Part shown: piece after piece, positions 25,327 through 34,646 of the stretch
Position numbering within the stretch: position 1 is the first letter of the stretch
Layout of the letters: each line of letters starts with the position of its first letter
Origin: Rossellomorea aquimaris
Lineage (GTDB): Bacteria > Bacillota > Bacilli > Bacillales > Bacillaceae_B
Length of the DNA stretch: 64,000 nucleotides
Reading direction: 5' to 3'
Assembly: GCF_008180865.1 (NCBI RefSeq)
Contig: NZ_VTEX01000002.1
Coordinates: forward strand, 682,001-746,000
Made by a program: the position numbers and the translations under genes
Notes under the pieces: model-generated
What the model was told of the DNA's origin: nothing
Seen by the model: the letters and a program-made list of their open reading frames with translations, nothing else
The model's database searches: none

Positions 25327-25896
25327 TCAATGAGCTTTCTTTTCAAAGTAAACAAAGACATTCGTGATCCACTTCGCAATCAGACCGACAACTACGTATC
25401 CAATGAATAAGGTGAAATAATTCGTCCCCCTACTCATCTCAAACAAACCTATCGCAACAAGCAATGGCTTGAAAGCAAATGCAAAGACTGCACTGAGCAG
25501 AAACATGAACAGGTAGTAATTTTTATGACGATTTAATGTAAATTGATACATGAGCATATAGGAAACCGGGACTACGGACACATCCAATGAAACCGAGCTC
25601 GCTAGCAACGGGAAAATTTTATATGGATAAAACCACTTCACCATGTTGGCTCCTATGGCATCTACGTATGTAAAGAAAACATGAACATTATAACCATAGA
25701 ACCCTAAAAGAAGGGCTTTTCGCTTATCCAACATTAAAAATAGCACAATCAGTGGGAGAATAAACAATGCAGCCAACACCCAAAATGGCCAGGTGGCAAA
25801 ATCCGAATATTGCTGCCAGTAGCTGGTCCACATGTCAGTTTGATTCTCCTGGATCTCTTTTAAACGGCCAAGCATGGTCTGCTGGGATTCAGTCAT
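25327..25896 (-). CDS. CBO0543-family membrane protein
   Basis: A 189-residue protein. A short soluble N-terminus (about 1-30) is followed by five to six membrane helices with WFYPYKIFPLL and SVVPVSYMLMYQF, as in the CBO0543 family of Bacillales and Clostridia. AAAGGAG sets the ATG at 25896. Function unknown. Confidence 0.72.
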   Translation of the reverse strand: MTESQQTMLGRLKEIQENQTDMWTSYWQQYSDFATWPFWVLAALFILPLIVLFLMLDKRKALLLGFYGYNVHVFFTYVDAIGANMVKWFYPYKIFPLLASSVSLDVSVVPVSYMLMYQFTLNRHKNYYLFMFLLSAVFAFAFKPLLVAIGLFEMSRGTNYFTLFIGYVVVGLIAKWITNVFVYFEKKAH

Positions 25897-25965
25897 GGTA
25901 CTCGCTCCTTTAAACGTATATGCTATAGTATGAGCATGAAAATGACCGATTATGTCTTCCCGTAT

Positions 25966-25999
25966 AAAAAGCGGGTCATCCTTAGGACGACCCGCTTTT
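25966..25999 (-). terminator. Terminator of the HAD hydrolase gene
   Basis: AAAAGCGGGTC/GACCCGCTTTT stem (11 bp) with T-rich sequence on both sides, about 100 bases past the HAD hydrolase stop. Confidence 0.8.
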
Positions 26000-26095
26000 C
26001 TTGTTAACCACCGATGCTTCCTGCTCGGCTCACTTAAGTTTGTCACTCACTGCAGCAAATGAACTCAACCACAAAAAATCATCGTAGTTCAACCC

Positions 26096-26710
26096 TCAAA
26101 TGATCGAATACAATTCTTCCACACTCGTCACAACATAATCAGCATAAGGATTCTCTTCCATCTTATCCGTAAAAAAGCAGGAGCTGATCCCGGCATTCTT
26201 CCCCGCTTCCAAATCCAAATCCCGATCCCCGATCATGATCGCTTCAGAAAGATCGATATGATGGGTTCGAATCAAATGCTGGATGGCATCCGGACTCGGC
26301 TTTCGCTCAAACCCGTGTTGAGAGGTGATGAAGTCGGAAAAATAGCCCGTCAGCCCGTAATTCTCCAGCATCTTGATCGAAGACTCTCCTCTGTGAGTAT
26401 ACAAATAATTCTTTCTGCCCGTTTCATGAATATGCTTACAAAGCTCCACGATTCCTTCAAAGGGCTTGGACAAATCGAATTCCACTTCTTTTCTGCGGGA
26501 GTCGTAGGCTGTGACGAACTCTTTCCCAATCCCATACTTTTTTTCATAGTGTTTCAGAGCAGACGTGATCGATACCTTCATCTGTTTCGTAATTTCCTCT
26601 AACGGCTCTTCGAATCCATGACTATCAAGCGTTTCCTTGAAGCTCCCCGCCATCACGGGATATGTATCAAAAAGTGTGCCATCGAAGTCCCAAATGATAT
26701 GTTTGTACAT
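26096..26710 (-). CDS. HAD-superfamily hydrolase (PGMB/Gph-like)
   Basis: A 204-residue Mg-dependent phosphatase. Motif I WDFDGTLFDT (Asp nucleophile), motif II YTHRG, motif III Lys in KPSPDAI and motif IV IGDRDLDLEA. The helical cap (about 18-85) is subclass IA. The cytosolic substrate is probably a small phosphorylated metabolite. ATG 26710 is preferred over one at 26716. Confidence 0.87.
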   Translation of the reverse strand: MYKHIIWDFDGTLFDTYPVMAGSFKETLDSHGFEEPLEEITKQMKVSITSALKHYEKKYGIGKEFVTAYDSRRKEVEFDLSKPFEGIVELCKHIHETGRKNYLYTHRGESSIKMLENYGLTGYFSDFITSQHGFERKPSPDAIQHLIRTHHIDLSEAIMIGDRDLDLEAGKNAGISSCFFTDKMEENPYADYVVTSVEELYSII

Positions 26711-26844
26711 GATCATTCCCCCTTTTATAAAACTATCCTTATTTTACCACAAGAAAATCACTCGCCATTACAATGTAAAAAAGAGTTCATATAAAAAGGA
26801 AAATTATGCTAAAATATTTTCAAGGATAACAAAAGGGGGGCTTG

Positions 26845-27627
26845 ATGATCCGTTCACAGCAATTGATTTTCCTTATTAGTTCGGCCGCCCTGTTTTTCTC
26901 AGGCATCACCCTTCTTTCATATAGAGTATTCGATTGGGGATTGCTTCCTCTACTGGGCCTATTCATTCTCTATCTCTCTCCTAAAAAGAACCGGTCCGTC
27001 ATTTCCCTATTCCTCTTCTTCCTGCTCGGGTTACTGTTGTTTCAACTTGTAACCGGCTGGATCAACGAGTGGGATGTTTCAAAAGAAACGAAAATCCTGT
27101 TGAACAGAAGTTTTCTTCTATTTATTCTGTTGGCATTAGCACTTTCACACTTGATATCAAAAGAAAAGATCCGTTTCTTCACTGTGTTCCCGAATTGGAG
27201 AAGGCGTATCTCCATGCCCTCCCATACCATATCATTGCCCTCATTCTTACTGATTGGGCTGGCGGGATCAAGCACCATCTTCATCCCACTCATATGGTCA
27301 CCCGAAGTCAGTGAGGTGAAAACATTATTCCTATTCGCTATAGGATTTACCATCCTTAACGCTACACTGGAAGAGCTTATCTGGAGAGGCGTCATGCTAT
27401 CATCGTTGAAACGAAACGTATCCGTCCTATATGCCGTCACGGTCACAAGCCTCGGGTTCGGTTTGTTACATTTATCCATCGGAATCCCGCTGCTACTCAG
27501 CCTCCTCTTTTCTTTCGGAGGACTATTCTATGCCATCGTGGTGTTAAAGACCGATAGCATCTACCCTTCGATCGTTTTTCATATGGTGATGAATGTGGGG
27601 ATGGTGTTGAATGGGTGGATAAATTAG
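26845..27627 (+). CDS. CPBP-family intramembrane metalloprotease
   Basis: A 260-residue protein with about seven membrane helices. Abi/CPBP motifs: EELIWRGVM (Glu-Glu-x3-Arg), FGLLHLS and HMVMN, together forming the intramembrane metal site. Members process prenylated or membrane proteins or confer bacteriocin immunity. No bacteriocin genes lie nearby. ATG 26845 is preferred over the adjoining TTG. Confidence 0.83.
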   Translation: MIRSQQLIFLISSAALFFSGITLLSYRVFDWGLLPLLGLFILYLSPKKNRSVISLFLFFLLGLLLFQLVTGWINEWDVSKETKILLNRSFLLFILLALALSHLISKEKIRFFTVFPNWRRRISMPSHTISLPSFLLIGLAGSSTIFIPLIWSPEVSEVKTLFLFAIGFTILNATLEELIWRGVMLSSLKRNVSVLYAVTVTSLGFGLLHLSIGIPLLLSLLFSFGGLFYAIVVLKTDSIYPSIVFHMVMNVGMVLNGWIN

Positions 27628-27701
27628 TGGAATTAATCCACACTGTACCTGGCTTGAAGGTTCAAAGAATAGAATTGGAGTAAAATATACAAGGTGTAAG
27701 T

Positions 27702-27851
27702 ATGGAGATCCCATTCATGATTCTGGGGGCACTAGTCAGTTTACTAAATTTCTATCTGGTTATCGAAAGAGCCGTTCGGGACGGCATCAACAATTCCTCG
27801 AAGATAAGCATGGAACCAAAGAACCACAGGGGACGAGGATTTATTCGATGA
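27702..27851 (+). CDS. 49-residue membrane peptide
   Basis: A short ORF with AAGGTG five bases before ATG: one membrane helix (about 5-20) and a basic tail (KNHRGRGFIR). Lies between the CPBP protease and another tiny membrane protein. Unrecognised. Confidence 0.5.
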   Translation: MEIPFMILGALVSLLNFYLVIERAVRDGINNSSKISMEPKNHRGRGFIR

Positions 27852-27915
27852 AAAGTAATAGATGAATATTAATCTACCTCCAATAAAAAAATATGGAACA
27901 AAAGGAGCGCATCCA

Positions 27916-28107
27916 ATGAAATACCTTAAATCCTTCTTAGCCTTCGAATGGATCACGATCATCGGGGCTTCGACGGTCCTCTATGCACGTTGGGACTTCC
28001 CTCTATCTGTTTGTATCGGCTTAGTGGTACTCGGGGTAATCCTTACGTTTTACTTTACGAAAAAATATGAAAAAAAAGAGGAAAAGAAGACGCTGGACAA
28101 TGTATGA
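27916..28107 (+). CDS. 63-residue membrane protein
   Basis: Two membrane helices (about 6-24 and 29-47) and a strongly charged Lys/Glu tail (KKYEKKEEKK). AAAGGAG lies nine bases before ATG 27916, ruling out an upstream in-frame ATG. Unrecognised. 31 bases before the DUF3885 gene, possibly co-transcribed. Confidence 0.65.
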   Translation: MKYLKSFLAFEWITIIGASTVLYARWDFPLSVCIGLVVLGVILTFYFTKKYEKKEEKKTLDNV

Positions 28108-28138
28108 TCCATATCAATCATTTCAATAGGAGTCTTGT

Positions 28139-28795
28139 ATGCAGAATAAATTATACCCTTTTATGCAAAATCATTTCGACGGTCTAGTGCTTCGGCCATC
28201 CCTATTTTATTCATCTAAATATGGTCTGCGCTTTGAAATATCCATTCCTGGCGTGAATCATTTGAACAAGAGGAACCTGAAGCAAATAAAGGATCGAACC
28301 ACTCGTCTATTCGACCAGGTATTCAAGGATTCAGATGATATCCTTCTTATTACGGATGTTCATACCATGAAGGATGACCGTTTTCTTGAGAATAGACCCA
28401 CAAAAGTGTATCAGAAATATGTCAGGCGTAAAGACACTAGGTACAAGCTTTTTTATGAGCTCTTCCATATTAAAGAAGAAGATGAAAACATGGTCACACA
28501 TCGGTTCATCCTGCCTTGTCAAAAGCATGATATCCGATATCAACCACTCCTAATGGCGATTTCCTGCGAGGACTTCCCCCATCCGACTCAACTTTTAAAA
28601 GGTTCCCAACACGCGGGTATAGATATTTACTTCGTGAATGTCACACGAAAGATGATTTTTCATCTATATGATGACCGTGGTTGCGACATCATTGCGTCTG
28701 ATAAAGAGGACCTGCGTTCCCTATACAGAGAATGTAATAATTGGATATTAGATTATGACCGGGTACAGATTGATGACATGATGAATAACCAATAA
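28139..28795 (+). CDS. DUF3885 protein
   Basis: A 218-residue soluble protein. The C-terminal half (LYDDRGCDIIASDKEDLRSLYRECNNWILDYDR) is the diagnostic DUF3885 ending, and GLRFEISIP near residue 30 also fits. Function unknown. Relatives often appear as scattered single genes in Bacillus. Confidence 0.75.
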   Translation: MQNKLYPFMQNHFDGLVLRPSLFYSSKYGLRFEISIPGVNHLNKRNLKQIKDRTTRLFDQVFKDSDDILLITDVHTMKDDRFLENRPTKVYQKYVRRKDTRYKLFYELFHIKEEDENMVTHRFILPCQKHDIRYQPLLMAISCEDFPHPTQLLKGSQHAGIDIYFVNVTRKMIFHLYDDRGCDIIASDKEDLRSLYRECNNWILDYDRVQIDDMMNNQ

Positions 28796-28840
28796 AAAAA
28801 AGCGCTTGGTCTGAAAAGGGAACTCATCAGACCCAGGCGC
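28794..28840. terminator. Shared terminator between convergent genes
   Basis: GCGC-TTGGTCTGA paired with TCAGACCCAGGCGC, an imperfect stem with a T8 run on the minus-strand side. Confidence 0.7.
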
Positions 28841-28885
28841 CTATTATTTTGGAGCAAAGGGATGATTCTCTTCCAAAGGATCTCC

Positions 28886-29254
28886 CTACAACTTCCCATC
28901 AACCTCAGACGTATCCACATCTTCCCCGAACCAGTCACTCAACTTCGCCTTGGCCTTCGCTTTCACCTCATCATCGATATACATGGCCACCTGCAATAAC
29001 GCAAGACCCAAGGCACCTAAGTCGTCTGTAAAACCAACTCCTACGGCCATATCGGGAATAAAATCCGTCGGAAGGATGAAATACCCGAGTGCCCCGATGA
29101 TGATCATCTTCGACTTCTTCGGAACATCCGGCTTTTGCAGGACAAAATAAAGGAGCAGCGCCGTATACACGACGGAATGTCCCGCCTTCAATCCGTACCT
29201 TTTCAACTTATCCCAAAACTTTTCCTCTGAATAATGCTTTTCGGTGTTATCCAT
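28886..29254 (-). CDS. YkvA-like DUF1232 membrane protein
   Basis: A 122-residue protein with the DUF1232 core ALGYFILPTDFIPDMAVGVGFTDDLGAL (about 62-89), which forms a hairpin of two membrane helices. An amphipathic N-terminal part precedes it. GGAGG sets the ATG at 29254. Function unknown, widespread in Bacillales. Confidence 0.85.
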   Translation of the reverse strand: MDNTEKHYSEEKFWDKLKRYGLKAGHSVVYTALLLYFVLQKPDVPKKSKMIIIGALGYFILPTDFIPDMAVGVGFTDDLGALGLALLQVAMYIDDEVKAKAKAKLSDWFGEDVDTSEVDGKL

Positions 29255-29402
29255 TTTACTTCCACCTCCAACCATCTCTTGTTCTTTATATTGTAGAAGG
29301 TTTGGTGGAAATAGACAAATGTTTGGAAAGGTGAGTTTTAAACCTTAGGCATCGAAGTACGTTATAATCCAAGTACATAAACTTATATAGGAAGTGATCC
29401 AC

Positions 29403-29729
29403 ATGCTTAACGCTGTCATCTTATTCGTCCTTGCCGGGATCGCAGAAATCGGCGGAGGCTACCTCATCTGGCTATGGCTACGGGAAGGGAAGCCAATCTC
29501 TTGGGGACTTGCAGGCGGAATCGCCCTTGCCCTGTACGGAGTCATCGCTACCTTTCAGTCCTTCCCTTCATTCGGCCGGGTCTACGCTGCTTATGGCGGG
29601 GTGTTCATTGTGCTGTCCGTCCTATGGGGATGGGGAATTGATAAGAAGACTCCAGATGTGTATGACTGGGTTGGTGCCGGGATTTGTTTGGTTGGGGTTG
29701 GTGTGATGCTGCTTGGTCCAAGGCAGTAG
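29403..29729 (+). CDS. YnfA-family (UPF0060) membrane protein
   Basis: A 108-residue four-helix membrane protein, matching YnfA in length and in [19 protein letters not shown] and [13 protein letters not shown]. Small multidrug-resistance-like fold. A role in efflux has been proposed for relatives. AGGAAGTGA precedes ATG 29403. Confidence 0.9.
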   Translation: MLNAVILFVLAGIAEIGGGYLIWLWLREGKPISWGLAGGIALALYGVIATFQSFPSFGRVYAAYGGVFIVLSVLWGWGIDKKTPDVYDWVGAGICLVGVGVMLLGPRQ

Positions 29730-29829
29730 ACAAACACGTTTCCGGGAAGTAATAAAAATGCATGTAGAAGGTCCTTCCCTTCCGCGCCTCCTCTTCCTAA
29801 TAATATATTTAAGAATATGAGGGGTTAAC

Positions 29830-30429
29830 ATGTTTCAACTTGAACAAAACTCCAGTACACTCGTCATAGTACTTCACGAAATTTACGGAATCAACCAGCA
29901 TATACAAAGCTTTTGCAAATTCATCTCAGAACTGGGAAATGACGTCATCTGCCCGGATCTATTAGAAAAAGGATATTCTTTTGATTATTCTCAAGAAGAA
30001 ATGGCTTTCCAACATTTCATAGAGCACATAGGCTTTGAACAGTCGTCAGAAAAAATAAAGGCCATTCTCTCAACCTATCGACGGGAATACAAACGAGTCG
30101 TGATCATAGGGTTCAGTGTGGGGGCAACGGTTGCCTGGTTATGCAGTGAATATGAAAAGGTTGATGGTGTCATCGGCTTCTACGGTTCACGCATTAGAAA
30201 CTATTTGGAGGTCACACCGATGTGTCCAACCATGTTGTTTTTCCCAGAAGAAGAACCCTCCTTTCAGGTGGACGAAGTCATTGCGGCATTAGGACGAAAG
30301 CACATCGACATTCAGAAATATAGCGGTAAACATGGATTCAGTGACCCCTATTCGTCAAACTTTCATAAAGAATCCGCACAAAAGACAAAGGATAGAATCA
30401 TAGATTTTTTGGATGTTTGGAAGGGTTAA
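29830..30429 (+). CDS. Dienelactone-hydrolase-like alpha/beta hydrolase
   Basis: A 199-residue cytosolic hydrolase. LHEIYGINQHIQSF carries the conserved Glu/oxyanion region, GFSVGA the nucleophile (usually Cys in true dienelactone hydrolases, Ser here), and KHGFSDP the His. The substrate is unknown. Confidence 0.82.
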   Translation: MFQLEQNSSTLVIVLHEIYGINQHIQSFCKFISELGNDVICPDLLEKGYSFDYSQEEMAFQHFIEHIGFEQSSEKIKAILSTYRREYKRVVIIGFSVGATVAWLCSEYEKVDGVIGFYGSRIRNYLEVTPMCPTMLFFPEEEPSFQVDEVIAALGRKHIDIQKYSGKHGFSDPYSSNFHKESAQKTKDRIIDFLDVWKG

Positions 30430-30936
30430 TTTGGTCTATTACTCTTTTTTTCTGACAAAAACATCATACAAGTTCTAAATGATCGACAGCCCATTTCTGG
30501 TTTTAGATCTATTATTCAGGTCACGGAAACAATCCCAACGCGCTCCCGTCACACGCGCGTTGTTGTTGTTCTCTACTATCTCTTCTTTCTCTAAAAATCT
30601 TCTTTTTGTTTTCGCATCTGTTCTGTACCGTAATCATGACTGATTCATATCGTTTCAGGTATGGGGAATGGAGGGCCGCCACTTTAGGTGTATACCCTTG
30701 CCTTTAGTAATTGAATTTGTACCTTTTCACCATTTTGCGTTCCCCCCTTCCACTCCGTCACCCATTCACCCTCAACCTTTATATAGAGATTTGAATCAAA
30801 ACTGGATACTTTGTGATGAAAGTATTTATCCATTTGTTCTTTGCACATGATTCACTTTCATTATCAGAAAATTAACTTTATTTTTCTTCATCCCCATCAT
30901 ACAATGAATATATCGAAACTAAAGGAGGCTGTTTTC
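30430..30936. other. Long intergenic region without a recognisable gene
   Basis: About 500 T-rich bases. It holds an 8-bp GC-rich hairpin (CAACGCGC/GCGCGTTG, 30536-30562) without a good T-run and, near its end, a -10-like TACAAT (30900-30905) correctly placed for transcription of the leader at 30937. No other element recognised. Confidence 0.5.
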
Positions 30937-30993
30937 ATGAGAAACATTGCTATGGTAACCGTACAATCATATAAGGGTGGAACACCTTTTTAA
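30937..30993 (+). CDS. 18-residue leader peptide of the ABC exporter
   Basis: The ORF MRNIAMVTVQSYKGGTPF has an excellent ribosome-binding site (AAAGGAGG, 8 bases before ATG) and ends 58 bases before the exporter gene. Its last codons form the stem of a hairpin ending in T5. Placement and structure fit a translated attenuator leader that senses ribosome movement. Confidence 0.65.
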   Translation: MRNIAMVTVQSYKGGTPF

Positions 30994-31045
30994 CGTTGAC
31001 GGTCTTCCCCCTTATATGTGTTTTGTGAACTAACACATAAAGGGG
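30973..31045 (+). promoter_or_regulatory. Attenuator: three mutually exclusive hairpins upstream of the ABC exporter
   Basis: AAGGGTG/CACCTTT (30973-30989, terminator-like) competes with AAGGGTGGAA/TTCCCCCTT (30973-30982 with 31005-31013). The latter arm in turn can pair with AAGGGG of the exporter's ribosome-binding site in a longer stem (31007-31022 with 31032-31045, two bulges). The direction of control cannot be decided by eye. Confidence 0.6.
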
Positions 31046-31051
31046 TATATT

Positions 31052-32794
31052 ATGTCATTTCCAGTGAAAAAATTTCTTTCGTATTACAAACCGTATCGTT
31101 CGATTTTTCTTATTGTATTGTTCTGTGCGTTGATTACGTCTTCCCTGACTCTCGTTTTTCCGTTGCTTGTTCGTTATGTGACGAAGGATGTTTTGGCCGG
31201 TAGTCTTTCCACGGTTTTTACCGATGTCCTTTGGGTCGGCGTTTTGATGATTCTTCTTGTGATCGCCCAAAATATCGGCAATTATATTGTGGACTACAAG
31301 GGGCATGAGATCGGGGCACGAATGGAGACCGATATGAGAGGCGAATTATTCGCTCATCTGCAGAAGCTTTCTTTCAGCTTTTATGATAAAGAGAAGACGG
31401 GCCGGTTGATGAGCCGGGTGACCAATGATCTCTTAATGGTATCGGAGCTTTATCATCACGGTCCTGAAGATTATGTGAAATACCTCGTTCGTTTTATTGG
31501 AGCGTTTGTGATTCTGTTCTGGATCAATGCTCCTCTTACCCTTACCGTCTTCTGTTTCTTTCCGGTCCTCGGTTTCTTTTCGCTTTATTTCAATAAGAGG
31601 CTGAACCGGGCGTTGACGGATAACAAAGAACGGATTGGCGATATCAATGCCCAGGTGGAGGATTCCTTATCCGGTATTCGCGTGGTTCAGTCGTTTGCCA
31701 ATGAATTTCTTGAAATCAGTAAATTCAACCGGGAGAACCAACGATTCCTGGAGAGCCGGAAGGGAACCTATCGTGCAGAAGCTTACTTCTATAACGGGAC
31801 GGAAGCATTCATTCAACTGATTACGATCACCATCGTCATCTTCGGATCCATTCAGATTGTGAATGCGTCCCTGGACCTGCCTGATTTGATCACCTTTCTG
31901 CTGTATATAGGCTTTATGATCGAACCGATCCAGAGGCTCACTCATATGAGTACGCAATTCCAGGAGGGGATCACAGGTTTTCAGCGGTTCATGGAAATCA
32001 TGAACACAAAACCGGTCATCGAGAATGAGCCTGAAGCAAAGTCTCTCTCTAACGTGAAGGGACACATTTCATTGAAACACATATCATTTCATTACGACTC
32101 GTCCTTAGAACCGGTATTCAAAGATCTTTCTCTGGAGATTCTTCCAGGTGAATACGCAGCTATCGTTGGACCATCCGGAGCCGGAAAGACGACACTTACC
32201 TCCCTCATCCCGCGCTTTTATGACGTCACGGCTGGCGGGATTTATGTAGATGGTGAAAATGTGAAAGGCATGGACTTGAAGTTCCTTAGAAGCAACATCG
32301 GGATCGTGCAGCAGGATGTGTACCTTTTTTCAGGAACCGTCATGGATAATATCCGCTACGGGCATCCGGAAGCGACAGACGAAGAAGTGATGATGGCTGC
32401 CCGGCAGGCGAACGCCCACGAATTCATAACACGTTTGCCACAAGGGTATCATTCCGAGATCGGACAGCGTGGCGTGCGATTATCCGGAGGACAGAAACAG
32501 CGGGTCAGTATCGCCCGTGTCTTCTTGAAGAACCCGCCCATCCTCATTCTCGATGAAGCAACGAGTGCCCTGGATAACGAAAGCGAAAGCATCGTCAAGG
32601 AATCCCTGGAGTCACTGGCAAAGGGAAGAACGACGCTCGTGATCGCCCATCGTTTATCGACCATCCGAAACGCTGAAAGAATTGTGGTTTTGTCAGATGG
32701 AAAGATTGTTGAGGAAGGGACCCATGAAGCATTACTAAAACAAGAAGGTCCATATTCCAGACTGTATTCGAAGCAGTTTGAGTTTCAAGTTTAA
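31052..32794 (+). CDS. ABC-type multidrug/lipid exporter half-transporter (YgaD-like)
   Basis: A 580-residue homodimeric exporter. Six membrane helices (about 15-320) precede an ATPase domain: Walker A GPSGAGKT (373-380), Q-loop QQDVYLF, signature LSGGQ (477-481), Walker B ILILDEA and H-loop IAHRLS. Substrates of this group are drugs or lipids. The ribosome-binding site AAAGGGG is buried in a predicted hairpin preceded by a short leader ORF, a layout seen in antibiotic-induced exporters such as bmrCD. Confidence 0.92.
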   Translation: MSFPVKKFLSYYKPYRSIFLIVLFCALITSSLTLVFPLLVRYVTKDVLAGSLSTVFTDVLWVGVLMILLVIAQNIGNYIVDYKGHEIGARMETDMRGELFAHLQKLSFSFYDKEKTGRLMSRVTNDLLMVSELYHHGPEDYVKYLVRFIGAFVILFWINAPLTLTVFCFFPVLGFFSLYFNKRLNRALTDNKERIGDINAQVEDSLSGIRVVQSFANEFLEISKFNRENQRFLESRKGTYRAEAYFYNGTEAFIQLITITIVIFGSIQIVNASLDLPDLITFLLYIGFMIEPIQRLTHMSTQFQEGITGFQRFMEIMNTKPVIENEPEAKSLSNVKGHISLKHISFHYDSSLEPVFKDLSLEILPGEYAAIVGPSGAGKTTLTSLIPRFYDVTAGGIYVDGENVKGMDLKFLRSNIGIVQQDVYLFSGTVMDNIRYGHPEATDEEVMMAARQANAHEFITRLPQGYHSEIGQRGVRLSGGQKQRVSIARVFLKNPPILILDEATSALDNESESIVKESLESLAKGRTTLVIAHRLSTIRNAERIVVLSDGKIVEEGTHEALLKQEGPYSRLYSKQFEFQV

Positions 32795-32801
32795 AGAAGG
32801 C

Positions 32802-32824
32802 TCTCCTACCGGAATGGTGGGAGA
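32802..32824 (+). terminator. Probable terminator of the exporter gene
   Basis: TCTCCTACC/GGTGGGAGA 9-bp stem (one G-U) with a 5-base loop, 7 bases after the stop. The T-run is poor. Confidence 0.45.
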
Positions 32825-32875
32825 TCCTTTCAGATTCACTTATTTCACTTCCACCGAAAAGAAATCAGAAAAGGG

Positions 32876-33586
32876 TTACCCATTCAACCTCTCCCTCTTC
32901 ATAAGCATCCCCATCGGAAGATACGTCACGAAAAACACCACAAGTGCCACAATTTCCAGAGTGATATAATACATGACACCCGAACCGAAAAAGGAAAGGA
33001 TCGTTTTAGATTCCGTCGGATTGGCTAAGTAGAAGAAATTCGTGTCGAGAAGAAGGTTAAGAAAGAAGATCGGCAGGGCAAGAAGATTGACCATCAGGAA
33101 GCCGGTCCATACAGCTTTTCTTGGCACCCGGTATCCCTCATACACGATGAAATATAGGACGGACCACGCAATGGCTCCATGGTGAAGGAAGTATTTAAGA
33201 AAGCGAAAGTGAGGAAATTGATATGCCATTTCAGGTGTTACCATGCTTAAGATCGGAGGAAGAAAACCAATAAAGAACAGCAGATAGAATGCCTTCTGAT
33301 TCGGCTTCAGGAATAAATAAATCGCGATAAAAGTACTGACTGAACATAGCTGCAGAGGCAGATCCCCCACCTCCCAAGTCCCTGTTGCGACGAGCCAGAT
33401 GTGCCACGACACTTCTGACAGGACCAACATCCAGAATAACGTCCCCTTCATGTATGCCTGATACCTCTTCAGGAAGCGTTTAAAGTAAACAAGCATAAAC
33501 GATAAAGCCACAAACAATAAAAGCACAGCAATATGTGGAACAGAAAATAACTCGAACGTACGCATCTCTGTCACCGAAAACATCAT
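32876..33586 (-). CDS. YwaF/TIGR02206 family membrane protein
   Basis: A 236-residue integral membrane protein with seven hydrophobic segments. LPLQLCSVSTFIA, HHGAIAWSVLYFIVYEGYR and NLLLDTNFFYL are characteristic of this family. Function unknown. Start at 33586 by GGGGTGG upstream (a second ATG follows directly). Confidence 0.82.
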   Translation of the reverse strand: MMFSVTEMRTFELFSVPHIAVLLLFVALSFMLVYFKRFLKRYQAYMKGTLFWMLVLSEVSWHIWLVATGTWEVGDLPLQLCSVSTFIAIYLFLKPNQKAFYLLFFIGFLPPILSMVTPEMAYQFPHFRFLKYFLHHGAIAWSVLYFIVYEGYRVPRKAVWTGFLMVNLLALPIFFLNLLLDTNFFYLANPTESKTILSFFGSGVMYYITLEIVALVVFFVTYLPMGMLMKRERLNG

Positions 33587-33669
33587 GCCACCCCTATTCC
33601 TTTTGAAAGTGGTTATCATGAATAGTCTATTCGGCTTATAGGTTGATTAAGAATGCCGTTTACAAATTG

Positions 33670-33692
33670 AAAAAGCCCCCTTTTAAAGGGGG
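33670..33692 (-). terminator. Terminator of the SDR gene
   Basis: CCCCCTT/AAGGGGG hairpin followed by GCTTTTTC on the minus strand, 10 bases past the SDR stop. Confidence 0.7.
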
Positions 33693-33701
33693 ACCCCCAT
33701 C

Positions 33702-34535
33702 CTACATCGTAAACGGCGGAATGTAACGTCCATCCACATCCGTGAATCCGTACTCCTTCGCCAGGTCTCCGGCTTTCAACACGTGACCCGTCTTCTCCAT
33801 CACCCCTGGATCCATCGCGAGCGCCGTGATGGCACGTCCAACATAATAAGGGGTCTCCGATTTCCTTAAGTCTTCAGATTCTTGCCAATGTTCTTCGTCA
33901 ACTCCCATATGGTCGAGTACAAGCTCTGTCCTCATGAATCCTGGCGAAACGGCAAGGACCGCAATATGATCTGCTTTTAGTTCTTCTGAAAGTCCATACG
34001 CCATTCGCACCAGTGCATTCTTCGCCAGATCATAATAGAACTGCCCCGTGTATTTGCCATCATCCCAGAAAGTCGTGTGAATGATGAGAGCTTCTTTATT
34101 CTCACGGAGCAACGGGATGGCAAAGTGATTCGTAGCCAGTTGAGCCCGTACACCGGCCGTGAACATCGTATCCCAATTGGCGAGGGGCAGTTCCCAGAAC
34201 GATCCCGGATTCACTCCGATGTCATGGGCTCCCCACACATTATTGATCAGAATATCCAACTTGCCTTGTTCTTCACGGATTTGCTTGATGACCGCTTCTG
34301 TTTCTGAATCGATCGTATGATCACAACGGACTGCAATACCCTCCCCACCAGCTTCTTCTATTTGTGAAGCCGTGTCGTCGATCGTTCCAGGAAAGTTTTG
34401 CGTGGAATTTTCTTTTGTGCTGCGTCCCGTGACATATACCGTCGCTCCGGCTTTTCCCAATTCAACGGCAATCGCGCGTCCTGCCCCCCTGCTTCCTCCC
34501 GTTACAAGTGCAACCTTACCAGTCAGTGATTTCAT
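33702..34535 (-). CDS. SDR-family oxidoreductase
   Basis: A 277-residue NAD(P)-dependent dehydrogenase. TGGSRGAGRAIA (near 12-23) is the cofactor motif and NNVWG replaces the usual NNAG. YYDLAK gives Tyr-x3-Lys, with a Thr in IIHTT where Ser is usual. Resembles DHRS1-type SDRs. Divergent from the WYL regulator at 34647, likely its controller. AAAGGA sets ATG 34535. Confidence 0.83.
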   Translation of the reverse strand: MKSLTGKVALVTGGSRGAGRAIAVELGKAGATVYVTGRSTKENSTQNFPGTIDDTASQIEEAGGEGIAVRCDHTIDSETEAVIKQIREEQGKLDILINNVWGAHDIGVNPGSFWELPLANWDTMFTAGVRAQLATNHFAIPLLRENKEALIIHTTFWDDGKYTGQFYYDLAKNALVRMAYGLSEELKADHIAVLAVSPGFMRTELVLDHMGVDEEHWQESEDLRKSETPYYVGRAITALAMDPGVMEKTGHVLKAGDLAKEYGFTDVDGRYIPPFTM

Positions 34536-34585
34536 ATAACCCATTCCTTTCATCTACAAGATACGTTCATTATACGATCCTATTC

Positions 34586-34614
34586 TTGACACCAACTGTC
34601 ATATTTAATTAAAT
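34586..34614 (+). promoter_or_regulatory. Promoter with overlapping inverted repeat in the SDR/WYL divergent region
   Basis: TTGACA (34586-34591), 17 bases, then TTAAAT as -10. TGACACCAACTGTCA (34587-34601) is an inverted repeat over the -35 box and a candidate operator for the adjacent regulator. Confidence 0.5.
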
Positions 34615-34646
34615 AAAACTAATCCATTCAGAAAAAAGGTGAAAAA

